Shown one piece after another: positions 25,845 through 33,483 of a stretch of DNA of 64,000 nucleotides. Source of the stretch: Bog-473 sp963781955. GTDB lineage: Bacteria; Actinomycetota; Acidimicrobiia; Acidimicrobiales; RAAP-2. The stretch's first letter is position 1. Every line of letters begins with the position of its first letter. Location of the stretch: the NCBI GenBank assembly GCA_963781955.1, contig CAWAHU010000001.1, positions 186,001 to 250,000 on the forward strand, in the 5' to 3' direction. The notes under the pieces were generated by a model. It saw only the letters and a program-made list of their open reading frames with translations, was not told where the DNA came from and did no database searches. The translations under genes were made by a program, and so were the position numbers.

Positions 25845-27236
25845 GTGCTGCACCTCCACGACACCGCCAGCGGGACCGTCCGTCCGCTCGAGCTCCGCAC
25901 CGAGGGCCAGGTGTCCATGTACGTGTGTGGGCCCACGGTGTACGACCTGCCCCACATCGGGCACGGCCGTTACAGCCTGGTCTTCGACGTGCTGCGGCGT
26001 TACCTGCTCTTCTGCGGCCTCGACGTCCGGTACGTGTCGAACGTCACCGACGTCGACGACAAGATCATCGAACGGGCGGCCGTGCAGGGCCGGACCGAGC
26101 CCGAGGTGGCGGCCGAGTTCGAAGGCCGCTGGTGGGAAGCGATGGACCAGCTCGGCCTGCTCCGCCCGGATGACACTCCTCACGCCACCGCCTACATCGC
26201 CCGCATGGTGGATCTGGTGGGGGACCTGATGGCCCGCGGCGTGGCCTACGAGACCTCCGACGGCGTCTACCTCGAGGTCGAGAAGGTGCCCGGCTACGGC
26301 CTGCTGGCGCGCCAGAGCCTCGACTCGCTGCGGGCCGGCGCCCGGGTCGAGGCGAGCGAGGAGAAGCGCTCGCCTCTCGACTTCGCGCTATGGAAGAAGG
26401 CCAAGGAGGGCGAGCCCGCGTGGGACGCCCCCTGGGGTGCCGGGCGCCCGGGCTGGCACACCGAGTGCGTGGTCATGTCGCTCGACCTGCTCGGCGACGG
26501 CTTCGACCTCCACGGGGGCGGCCAGGACCTGGCCTTTCCGCACCACGAGAACGAGCGGGCGCAGGCCGTGGCCGAGGGACGGGCGTTCGCCCGCCACTGG
26601 GTCCACAACGGGTGGGTCGAGGTCGAGGGCGAGAAGATGTCGAAGTCCTTGGGCAACTTCACCTCGCTCACCGACCTGCTGTCGAGATGCGACGGTCGGG
26701 CCTACCGCTTGCTCGTGCTGCGGGCCCACTACCGCTCGCCGATCGAGGTGACCGGGCCGACGCTGGCCGACGCCCAGAAGGGCCTGGAGCGGCTCGACGC
26801 GTTGGCCCGCCGGTTCGGCCTGCCCGACCTGCTCTCGCAAAGCCCCGGGTACGTGCTCGAGGGGCGTGACACCGCCGACGCCGACGTTGAGGGCGTCACC
26901 GCCTTCCGCCGGCACATGGACGATGACCTCGACACGCCGGGCGCGCTGGCGGGCATCTTCGAGCTGGTGAGCGCCGCCCACAGCGCGGCCGACGATGGGG
27001 ACGAGACCGAGGGCCGGCGCCTGGCTGCGACGGCAGCGGTGCTGGCGGCGGCGCTCGGCCTGCCCGTCTATGCCGGCAAGGCGGAGGTCGACGAGGAAAC
27101 GGCACGACTGGTGACCGAGCGAGACGAGGCCCGTCGGGCCAAGGACTTCGCCCGGGCCGATGCGCTGCGCGACGAGCTGGTCGCCCGGGGCTGGACGGTG
27201 GAGGACACGCCCTCGGGCACCGCGGTCCATCGCTGA
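25845..27236 (+). CDS. cysS: Cysteinyl-tRNA synthetase
   Basis: A 463-residue class I synthetase that attaches cysteine to tRNA-Cys. Zinc-ligand Cys in YVCGPTVYD, the HIGH motif in LPHIGHGR, SNVTDVDDKII, WHTECVVMS, HHENERAQ and KMSKSLGN are all in order. MshC, the mycothiol ligase paralogue, also shares the fold; the full length with a C-terminal DALR-type domain and RAKDFARADALRDEL favour CysS. It starts at a GTG six bases after a TACCGT element with no ribosome site, suggesting a leaderless transcript. It is divergent from valS. Confidence 0.93.
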   Translation: MLHLHDTASGTVRPLELRTEGQVSMYVCGPTVYDLPHIGHGRYSLVFDVLRRYLLFCGLDVRYVSNVTDVDDKIIERAAVQGRTEPEVAAEFEGRWWEAMDQLGLLRPDDTPHATAYIARMVDLVGDLMARGVAYETSDGVYLEVEKVPGYGLLARQSLDSLRAGARVEASEEKRSPLDFALWKKAKEGEPAWDAPWGAGRPGWHTECVVMSLDLLGDGFDLHGGGQDLAFPHHENERAQAVAEGRAFARHWVHNGWVEVEGEKMSKSLGNFTSLTDLLSRCDGRAYRLLVLRAHYRSPIEVTGPTLADAQKGLERLDALARRFGLPDLLSQSPGYVLEGRDTADADVEGVTAFRRHMDDDLDTPGALAGIFELVSAAHSAADDGDETEGRRLAATAAVLAAALGLPVYAGKAEVDEETARLVTERDEARRAKDFARADALRDELVARGWTVEDTPSGTAVHR

Positions 27237-27283
27237 GCCAGCCCCGCTATACCGCCGGGCTCCTCGCCGGGGACCGGCCCCCC

Positions 27284-27349
27284 GCCGGATGGGAGCAGGC
27301 CCTCCGCCGGATGGGAGCAGGCCCCCTGCCGGATGGGAGCAGACGCTCG
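27284..27349 (+). repeat. Intergenic 22-bp tandem repeat, about three copies
   Basis: Units starting GCCGGATGGGAGCAG begin at 27284, 27306 and 27328. The third copy diverges after about 15 bases. Confidence 0.9.
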
Positions 27350-27387
27350 GTCGGGGAGGGAGACCGTGGGCATTGTGTGTCGCCGGG

Positions 27388-27407
27388 TATAAACAGATCC
27401 GTTTATA
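27388..27407. promoter_or_regulatory. 20-bp AT-rich palindrome, candidate operator
   Basis: TATAAACAGATCCGTTTATA is a palindrome with one mismatched pair, about 220 bases before the acyl-CoA dehydrogenase start. In GC-rich DNA such a palindrome by chance is unlikely; its symmetry and length fit a dimeric TetR- or GntR-type repressor site. The binding protein is unknown. Confidence 0.5.
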
Positions 27408-27511
27408 TCTGCGGGCATCTATGTCCGAGTGCCGGTCCGAGGGACTGGATCATACGAACTTCCTGGTCAGTACCCATGAAGGCCATTGCTGGACGGGTCA
27501 GCGAGCCCTAG

Positions 27512-27527
27512 GTTACTCTGGAGTAAC
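27512..27527. promoter_or_regulatory. Inverted repeat GTTACTC-TG-GAGTAAC
   Basis: A perfect seven-base inverted repeat with a two-base centre, about 100 bases before the dehydrogenase start. TTACT...AGTAA-type palindromes are common for TetR-family regulators of fatty-acid genes; assignment to a particular regulator is not possible here. Confidence 0.5.
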
Positions 27528-27624
27528 AAGGAGGCGGCCCGGCGGAGGCGTTCTGCCGTGATCCACCGGGACGCCCTGGAACCTGCCGTGGGCCCCAGCT
27601 GGGGACCACCAAGGAGGGATCGTC

Positions 27625-28839
27625 ATGTCCGATTACTCGCTCGAGTTGAACGAGGACCAGCTCCAGATCGTCAAATGGGTCCACGAGTTCGCGGAGAACG
27701 TCGTGCGTCCCGCCGGCCCCGAGTGGGACGAACGTGAGGAGACCCCGTGGCCCATCATCGAGGAGGCAGCCGGGATCGGGTTGTACTCCTTCGACTTCGT
27801 GGCCCAGTGCTTCTCGGACCCGACGGGCCTCCTCATGTGCCTGGTGAACGAGGAGATGAGCTGGGGAGATGCCGGCATCGCACTTGCCATCTTCGGCTCG
27901 ACACTGGCCGTGGCGGGGATCTTCGCCAACGGCACGCCCGAGCAGATCGGTGAATGGATCCCGCAGTGCTTCGGGACGGCCGACGACGTGAAACTGGCCG
28001 CCTTCGGCGTGTCGGAGCCTGACGCCGGCTCCGACGTGTCGTCGCTGAAGTCCCGCGCCGTGTACGACGAGGCCAAGGACGAGTGGGTGCTCAACGGCAC
28101 CAAGACCTGGATCACCAACGGCGGCATCGCCAACACCCACGTGCTCGTGCTCTCGGTCGACCCCGAGCTCGGCAGCCGGGGCCAGGCGAGCTTCGTCGTG
28201 CCCGAGGGTACGCCCGGGATCTCCCAGGGCCAGAAGTTCAAGAAGATGGGCATCCGGGCGTCCCATACCGCCGAGGTCGTCCTGAACGACTGCCGTGTCC
28301 CTGGCCGGTGCCTGCTCGGCGGCAAGGAGAAGCTCGACGAGCGCCTGGCCCGCGCCCGCGAGGGAAAGAAGACCTCCACCCAGGCCGCCATGGCCACCTT
28401 CGAGGCCTCGCGCCCAATCGTGGGTGCGCAGGCGGTCGGCATCGCCCGTGCCGCCTACGAGTACTCGCTGGCGTACGCCAAGGATCGCAAGCAGTTTGGC
28501 CGGGCCATCATCGAGAACCAGGCCATCGCCTTCAAGCTGGCCGACATGAAGATGCACACCGATGCGGCGCGGCTGCTCGTGCACCGTGCCGCCAACATGG
28601 CTGCCACCGGCAAGAAGTTCGAGAACGGCGAGGGCTCGATGTCGAAGCTGTACGCAGGCGAGAACGCGGTCTGGGTGACCGAGCAGGCCATCCAGATTCT
28701 CGGCGGCTACGGCTACGTGCGGGAGAACCCGGTCGAGCAATGGCACCGGGACTCGAAGATCTACACCATCTTCGAGGGGACCTCCGAGGTCCAGCGGCTG
28801 GTCATCAGCCGGGCCATCAGCGGCATCCACATCAAGTAG
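27625..28839 (+). CDS. Acyl-CoA dehydrogenase
   Basis: A 404-residue flavoenzyme that oxidises an acyl-CoA to the trans-2-enoyl-CoA and passes electrons to ETF; etfBA are about 29 kb away in this window. Family signatures are FGVSEPDAGSDVSSL, TKTWITNGG, KMGIRASHTAEV, the FAD-binding RKQFGRAIIENQAIAFKLADM and ILGGYGYVRENPVEQWHRD. The expected catalytic Glu is in YTIFEGTSEVQR. A 17-residue loop (EKLDERLARAREGKKTS) extends the mid-region before the C-terminal helical domain. A good AAGGAGGG ribosome site precedes the ATG. Two palindromes upstream suggest control by a repressor. Confidence 0.93.
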   Translation: MSDYSLELNEDQLQIVKWVHEFAENVVRPAGPEWDEREETPWPIIEEAAGIGLYSFDFVAQCFSDPTGLLMCLVNEEMSWGDAGIALAIFGSTLAVAGIFANGTPEQIGEWIPQCFGTADDVKLAAFGVSEPDAGSDVSSLKSRAVYDEAKDEWVLNGTKTWITNGGIANTHVLVLSVDPELGSRGQASFVVPEGTPGISQGQKFKKMGIRASHTAEVVLNDCRVPGRCLLGGKEKLDERLARAREGKKTSTQAAMATFEASRPIVGAQAVGIARAAYEYSLAYAKDRKQFGRAIIENQAIAFKLADMKMHTDAARLLVHRAANMAATGKKFENGEGSMSKLYAGENAVWVTEQAIQILGGYGYVRENPVEQWHRDSKIYTIFEGTSEVQRLVISRAISGIHIK

Positions 28840-28864
28840 GCCCCGCCACGCCGGGCCCCGCCGG

Positions 28865-28902
28865 CTACGACCCCCCGTCCCATTCGAGGGCCGTGGTCGT
28901 GG
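28865..28902 (+). terminator. Hairpin downstream of acyl-CoA dehydrogenase
   Basis: CTACGACC pairs with GGTCGTGG (one G-U pair) around a loop that contains a further CCC/GGG pairing, 25 bases after the stop. No U-tract follows, so this is a possible terminator only. Confidence 0.35.
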
Positions 28903-29126
28903 CAGGACCGGGAGCAATGTGACCGCAGGGAGCGACAGGGCCTCAGGCGCTGGCGGAGATCCCGGCGTGATCGCTGCGCGCTCGCTTGGTCCTGCGCGCA
29001 CCGTCGTGGCGGTGGGAGGGCGTCGGCCACGCCGACGGTGCCGATGCTCGGCCTCCCCGGGCCCGGTGCGGCCAGGATCACCGTGCCATCTCGCACGGGC
29101 TGGCGAGGCAATAGTCTCGGCTTCCC

Positions 29127-30215
29127 ATGGTCCCGTCCAGCCTCCTCCACACGGCAGACGACGTCACGCCGGAGTGGCTCACCTCGGCGCTGCGCGGCGC
29201 GGGCGCGCTGGCCGACGGTGCGCAGGTTGTCTCGTTCGAGAGCGAGCCCGTCGGCACGGGGCAGATGGCGGACACCGTGCGGTTCCGCCTCACCCTCGAC
29301 GACCCCGGCGCCGGTCCGGCGAGCGTGGTGGGCAAGTTCGCCTCGGCCGACGAGCAGAGCCGGGCCACCGGACTCGCGCTGCGCGCCTACGAGATCGAGG
29401 TCCGCTTCTACCGCGAGGTCGCCGCGCGCGTGGCCGCGCGCGTGCCGAGCGCATACGTGACCGAGGTGGAACCCGAGACGGGCTGGTTCACGCTGCTCCT
29501 CGAGGACGTCGTGGGCGCGTCCCAGGGCGACCAGATTGCCGCGTGCGACTCCGACACCGCGGCCGCGGTGCTCGAGGAGATGGCCGGGCTGCACGCGCCC
29601 TGTTGGGACGCGCCGGACCTGGCGGCCCTCGAGTGGCTCGACCGAGAGACCCCCGAATCCGATCAGTTGCTCGCCATGCTCATGACGTCGCTCGCGCCCG
29701 GGTTCCTCGAGCGCTACGCCGACACCATGGCACCGGAGCACCAGGAGGTGTGCCGGCTCTTCGCCGAGCGGGTCCCGGTGTGGGGTGAGCTCCGCCGCCA
29801 CGGGCCGCGCACGGCCAGCCACGGGGACTTCAGGCTCGACAACCTTCTCTTCCAGCCGGGCAACTCCCGACCGGTGGTGGTCGATTGGCAGACCGTGGCG
29901 TGGTCGAAGGGGTCGGGCGACGTGGCCTACTTCGTCGGTGGCTGCCTGAGCGTGGAGGACCGGCGCGCCCACGAGCAGGAGCTCCTGGCCCATTACCACG
30001 ATGCACTGTGCCGGCACGGCGTGCACGGCTACACCCTGGAGCAGTTGCAGGCGGACGTGCGGCGCGACACGTACTTCGGCATCCGCATCGGCATGGTGGC
30101 GGCCATGTTGGTGCAGCGGACCGAGCGCGGTGACCTCATGTTCCTGACCAGCGTGTCGCGTCACGCCCAGCACGTACTCGACTCCGACGCCGTGGCGCTG
30201 CTCGAGGCCCGGTGA
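29127..30215 (+). CDS. Aminoglycoside phosphotransferase/EcKinase-like protein
   Basis: A 362-residue protein-kinase-like-fold enzyme. The catalytic loop is SHGDFRLDNLLF near residue 231, followed by VVVDWQT as the metal-binding DxD-like motif. VVGKFAS holds the likely ATP-binding lysine, and FTLLLEDV is the hinge region. Similar actinobacterial proteins are annotated as phosphotransferases or ecdysteroid-kinase-like proteins; the phosphate acceptor is unknown. Its stop overlaps the start of the following phosphatase gene by four bases, so the two are made together, perhaps acting on a common substrate. Confidence 0.82.
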   Translation: MVPSSLLHTADDVTPEWLTSALRGAGALADGAQVVSFESEPVGTGQMADTVRFRLTLDDPGAGPASVVGKFASADEQSRATGLALRAYEIEVRFYREVAARVAARVPSAYVTEVEPETGWFTLLLEDVVGASQGDQIAACDSDTAAAVLEEMAGLHAPCWDAPDLAALEWLDRETPESDQLLAMLMTSLAPGFLERYADTMAPEHQEVCRLFAERVPVWGELRRHGPRTASHGDFRLDNLLFQPGNSRPVVVDWQTVAWSKGSGDVAYFVGGCLSVEDRRAHEQELLAHYHDALCRHGVHGYTLEQLQADVRRDTYFGIRIGMVAAMLVQRTERGDLMFLTSVSRHAQHVLDSDAVALLEAR

Positions 30216-30739
30216 CGGACCTCTTGGTGCTCTGCACCGGCAACGCAGCCCGTTCCGTCATGGCCGGCTACATGCTGGAGTGCCTGAACGACCAACGCCC
30301 GGGACCGCCGCTGCGAATCGTGACGGCCGGAACGCACACAGTGGACGGGCAACCCATGAGCCTTCGCACTCGCACGGCCCTGTCACGGCTGCCCGAGCTG
30401 GCCGAGACGGACTTCAGGCGACACCGCAGCAAGCAGGTGTACGGGGTCGACCTGGTCCACGCCGACTTGGTCGTGACGATGGAGGCAGACCATGTCCGAT
30501 TCGTGCGGCGCCGGTTCCCCGATGCCGCCGCCAAGACGGCGACCATCCGGCATCTCTGCCAGGCGTTGACCCCGCCACCGCCGGAACTGCCCGCCCGCGT
30601 GAAGGAGCTCGAATTGGCCGACGTCGAGGTCGCGGACGCCGACGACGTCATGGACCCGGCGGGTCAGGAGGCCGACGTCTACGCCGCGTGCGTCGACGAG
30701 CTCTGGGCGCTCTGCCGGCAGCTGGTCGCGCTGGTCTGA
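30212..30739 (+). CDS. Low-molecular-weight protein tyrosine phosphatase family protein
   Basis: A 175-residue cysteine phosphatase. The P-loop CTGNAARS (Cx5RS) starts at residue 8, with nucleophile Cys8 and Arg14. A later DVMDPAGQEADVY segment provides the general-acid Asp. The same fold includes arsenate reductases, but no extra redox cysteines typical of thioredoxin-linked ArsC are seen. Translation is coupled to the upstream kinase-like gene through a GTGA overlap. Confidence 0.85.
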   Translation: MTDLLVLCTGNAARSVMAGYMLECLNDQRPGPPLRIVTAGTHTVDGQPMSLRTRTALSRLPELAETDFRRHRSKQVYGVDLVHADLVVTMEADHVRFVRRRFPDAAAKTATIRHLCQALTPPPPELPARVKELELADVEVADADDVMDPAGQEADVYAACVDELWALCRQLVALV

Positions 30740-30749
30740 GGGCTGACCG

Positions 30750-31370
30750 TCAGTCGGCGTGCACCGACCGCAGGCCGGCCCACGCCAGGTCGGCCATGCG
30801 CCGCGCCAGCTTCTGCGCCTCCTCCTCGACCGACTCCGAGTCCGGCCGCTGCTCAATGAAGCGGCGGCTCGCGCCCTCCGCCATCCCCACGATGCCGTAG
30901 GCGAGCAGGCGTCGGTGGTCGTCGTCGAGCCCGGCGTCGATGAGCGGGTCGATGGCCTCCGCGATGGCGTCCTCCACCGTGCGCAGGGCCCGCCCCAGCT
31001 CCTCGTCGTCGGCGTGGTCGCGCCCGTAGAGCAGCCGGAACTCCGCCTCGTGGCTCACGACCAGGCGGAAGTAGGCGGCGAAGCCGAACTCGACCTGCTG
31101 GCGCGGGCCATCCGCTTTGAGCACGGCGTGGCCGATGGCCGTGAGGAGGTCGCGCGCGATGGAGTCCACCAACTCGAGGTACAGCGCGCGCTTGGAGGAG
31201 ACGTGTTGGTACAGCAGGGGCTTGGTCACGCCGGCGGCCTCGGCGATGTCGTCCATGGTGGTGGCTCGATAGCCCCGGTACGCAAACAGCTCGAGCGCCA
31301 CCGCGAAGAGCTGGCGCCGCCGCTGCTCCGCTGTCAGCCGCCCCGATGCCGCGTGGATCGCGCTCGTCAC
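30750..31370 (-). CDS. TetR-family transcriptional regulator
   Basis: A 206-residue repressor-type protein. The N-terminal helix-turn-helix is clear: QLFAVALELFAYRGYRATTMDDIAEAAGVTKPLLYQHVSSKRALY at residues 20-64. The C-terminal ligand and dimer domain is helical with no recognisable ligand motif. It starts at a GTG six bases after a TAACCT element. The adjacent phosphatase converges on it, and a glycosyltransferase lies upstream on the same strand with a 20-base gap. Its target is unknown; the palindromes at 27.4-27.5 kb are candidates. Confidence 0.9.
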   Translation of the reverse strand: MTSAIHAASGRLTAEQRRRQLFAVALELFAYRGYRATTMDDIAEAAGVTKPLLYQHVSSKRALYLELVDSIARDLLTAIGHAVLKADGPRQQVEFGFAAYFRLVVSHEAEFRLLYGRDHADDEELGRALRTVEDAIAEAIDPLIDAGLDDDHRRLLAYGIVGMAEGASRRFIEQRPDSESVEEEAQKLARRMADLAWAGLRSVHAD

Positions 31371-31376
31371 CGCCTC

Positions 31377-31382
31377 AGGTTA
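31377..31382 (-). promoter_or_regulatory. Candidate leaderless -10 (TAACCT) of tetR gene
   Basis: TAACCT on the minus strand ends six bases before the GTG start and no ribosome site is present. Confidence 0.4.
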
Positions 31383-31390
31383 CCGAAGGG

Positions 31391-32467
31391 TCACAGCGGG
31401 GTGGCCAAGCCGGGGATCCCGGCCAGCACCCGCGCCAGGCGCCCGGGCAGGTCGGCCAGGTTGAAGTGTGTTGCCGCCACCCGGTGGTTGTGCTCGAGCA
31501 GCTCCTCGTCGGGCCGGCGCAGCCAGGCTCCGAGGGCATCCGGGTCGGATGCGTCGAACCACCTGAAGCCGAAGGCCGCCAGCTCCTTCGCCACGGGGTA
31601 GGGGCCGATCGCGAGGGGGCGCCGGTGGGTGGCCGACTCGACCGAGGGGTTCCCGAACCCTTCCCAGAAGGACGGCAGCAGCACGGCGTCACAGGCGCTG
31701 TAGGCGTCGCCCACGCTGCAGCCGCCGGGGGGAGCCCCGTGCACGACCGGGCAGCGTGCGGCGGCCAGCAGCCTGGCCAGCTCGGGCCCGTAGCCGTCCT
31801 CCGCCGGGCCGAGAAGCCAGTAGGTGCCGCCGACTTCCTCGCACAGGGCGATGGCACCGGGCACGTTCTTGCGCGCGAGTGCCCGTGTCGGCTGCAGCAG
31901 CAGGCTGGTGCGGTCGTCGACGCCGAGGGCGGCGCGGGTGGCGGCGCGCGCGCCGGGCACGGGCTCCGGGTCGAACGCGTTGTAGACGGTCGTGGCCGCG
32001 ATTCCCCGGGCCGCGAGCTCGGCGCGACTCAGCTCGTTGATGGCGACGTGGGCCCAAGCCGGGTCGTCGGGTGGGCGCGGGAGGTGGACCAGATGTGGCC
32101 GTTGCCAGGGGAGGTCGTGGTGGTGCAGGAGCGCGGGTCGTCCGGCGCACACCCTGGCCACCACCGCTGACGCCTCCGGGTTGAGCGGAAGGGAGCACAG
32201 GTTCTCGACGACCACGAGGTCGGCCGGCGCAAGGGCGTCTTCGACGTCGTCGCGGGAGGGCGGCTCCGACGAGCTCATGGACAGGCCGGGGATGAGGGTG
32301 TCGACGGGCCCGCTGCCCGCGACGGTGCACACCTCCCAGCCGAGGAAGCCCAGCGCAGCGGCCCATTTGGCCGCCTCGATCGACACTCCGTCGGCGCCGC
32401 CGAGACGGAAGGAGACGATGCAGGCCGTCGGCACGACGGCACTGTAGGCGCGCCCCTGGGCCATCAC
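31391..32467 (-). CDS. Glycosyltransferase (GT-B fold, GT4-like)
   Basis: A 358-residue GT-B enzyme transferring sugar from a nucleotide-sugar to an unknown acceptor. The N-terminal Rossmann half has RLGGADGVSIEAAKWAAALGF and a glycine-rich GGADGVS loop; the C-terminal half carries the nucleotide-binding motif EGFGNPSVESA (Ex7E). LLQPTRALARKNVPGAI is the interdomain strand and donor region. It is divergent from GDP-mannose dehydratase with 23 bases between starts, so a GDP-sugar donor for a cell-surface glycan is plausible but unproven. Confidence 0.8.
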   Translation of the reverse strand: MMAQGRAYSAVVPTACIVSFRLGGADGVSIEAAKWAAALGFLGWEVCTVAGSGPVDTLIPGLSMSSSEPPSRDDVEDALAPADLVVVENLCSLPLNPEASAVVARVCAGRPALLHHHDLPWQRPHLVHLPRPPDDPAWAHVAINELSRAELAARGIAATTVYNAFDPEPVPGARAATRAALGVDDRTSLLLQPTRALARKNVPGAIALCEEVGGTYWLLGPAEDGYGPELARLLAAARCPVVHGAPPGGCSVGDAYSACDAVLLPSFWEGFGNPSVESATHRRPLAIGPYPVAKELAAFGFRWFDASDPDALGAWLRRPDEELLEHNHRVAATHFNLADLPGRLARVLAGIPGLATPL

Positions 32468-32477
32468 GCCGGTCGGC

Positions 32478-32483
32478 TAGCGT
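32478..32483 (+). promoter_or_regulatory. Candidate leaderless -10 (TAGCGT) of gmd
   Basis: TAGCGT lies seven bases before the gmd ATG, with no ribosome site between. Confidence 0.4.
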
Positions 32484-32490
32484 TTCCCTA

Positions 32491-33462
32491 ATGGCAAAGC
32501 GCGCACTCATCACCGGCGTGACGGGCCAGGACGGCTCCTATCTGGCCGAATTCCTGCTGTCGAAGGGCTACACGGTCATCGGCATGGTCCGACGCTCGAG
32601 CACCTTGAACTTCGAGCGGATCGCGCACATCCAGGACCAGATCGAGCTCGTCCCTGGTGACCTGCTGGACGAGGTGTCCCTGATCAACATCCTGCGCGAC
32701 CACAGGCCCGAAGAGGTCTACAACCTCGCGGCGCAGTCGTTCGTGCAGACGAGCTTCAGCCAGCCCGTGCTGACCGGCGAGACGACCGCCATGGGCGTCA
32801 CCCGGGTGCTCGATGCCATCCGGTTCGTCGACCCCGAGATCCGCTTCTACCAGGCCAGCTCCTCGGAGATGTTCGGCAAGGTCCAAGAAGTGCCCCAACA
32901 GGAGACGACGCCCTTCTACCCCCGAAGTCCCTACGGCGTGGCCAAGGTGTACGGCCACTGGATCACGGTGAACTACCGGGAGAGCTACAACCTGCATGCC
33001 TCGTCGGGCATCCTTTTCAATCACGAGTCGCCACGGCGCGGCCTGGAGTTCGTGACCCGCAAGGTGACGCACGGGGTGGCCCGCATCGCGCACAAGCTCG
33101 ACGACAAGCTGGCGCTCGGCAATCTCGACGCGCAGCGCGACTGGGGCTTCGCTGGCGACTACGTGCGGGCCATGTGGCTGATGCTCCAACAGGACGGCCC
33201 CGACGACTTTGTCGTGTCGACCGGAGAGACCCACGAGGTGCGCGAGCTGTGCCGCCTCGCCTTCGAGGCCGCGGGACTGGACTGGGAGCAGCACGTGGTG
33301 ATCGACGAACGCTTCCTGCGCCCCGCCGAGGTCGACCTGCTCGTGGGCGATCCCACCAAGGCGCACACCGTGCTCGGTTGGCAGCCCGAGGTCGACTTCC
33401 CCGCTTTGGTCTCCATGATGGTGGAGGCCGACATGGACTTGGTCGCCAAGAGCCTCAAGTAG
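32491..33462 (+). CDS. gmd: GDP-mannose 4,6-dehydratase
   Basis: A 323-residue extended SDR that converts GDP-mannose to GDP-4-keto-6-deoxymannose, precursor of GDP-fucose, GDP-rhamnose or GDP-perosamine. Motifs are GVTGQDGSYLAEFLL (NADP loop), NLAAQSFVQTSF, SSSEMFG, the catalytic YGVAKVYG and the GMD-specific FNHESPRRGLEFVTRK. The gene is complete at the family's length. No follow-on reductase or epimerase is in the window. The TAG stop is in frame with the following ccdA reading frame. Confidence 0.95.
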   Translation: MAKRALITGVTGQDGSYLAEFLLSKGYTVIGMVRRSSTLNFERIAHIQDQIELVPGDLLDEVSLINILRDHRPEEVYNLAAQSFVQTSFSQPVLTGETTAMGVTRVLDAIRFVDPEIRFYQASSSEMFGKVQEVPQQETTPFYPRSPYGVAKVYGHWITVNYRESYNLHASSGILFNHESPRRGLEFVTRKVTHGVARIAHKLDDKLALGNLDAQRDWGFAGDYVRAMWLMLQQDGPDDFVVSTGETHEVRELCRLAFEAAGLDWEQHVVIDERFLRPAEVDLLVGDPTKAHTVLGWQPEVDFPALVSMMVEADMDLVAKSLK

Positions 33463-33483
33463 CCGGGGGCGGCGACGCTCCTC

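Larger units (their letters stand above)
27237..27624. other. Gene-free regulatory stretch before acyl-CoA dehydrogenase
   Basis: This 388-base spacer holds a 22-base tandem repeat, a 20-base AT-rich palindrome and a 16-base inverted repeat, listed separately. No credible gene or RNA was seen. The local drop in GC content around 27385-27480 marks the likely promoter of the downstream dehydrogenase. Confidence 0.7.

Noticed and set aside
27486..27737. Small plus-strand frame with AAGGAGG upstream of the acyl-CoA dehydrogenase
   Set aside because: The ribosome site is badly spaced from its start codons and the frame overlaps the dehydrogenase start; no family match.
28880..28910. CCCATTCGAGGG resembling a tRNA T-arm
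   Set aside because: No acceptor, D-arm or anticodon stem could be built around it.
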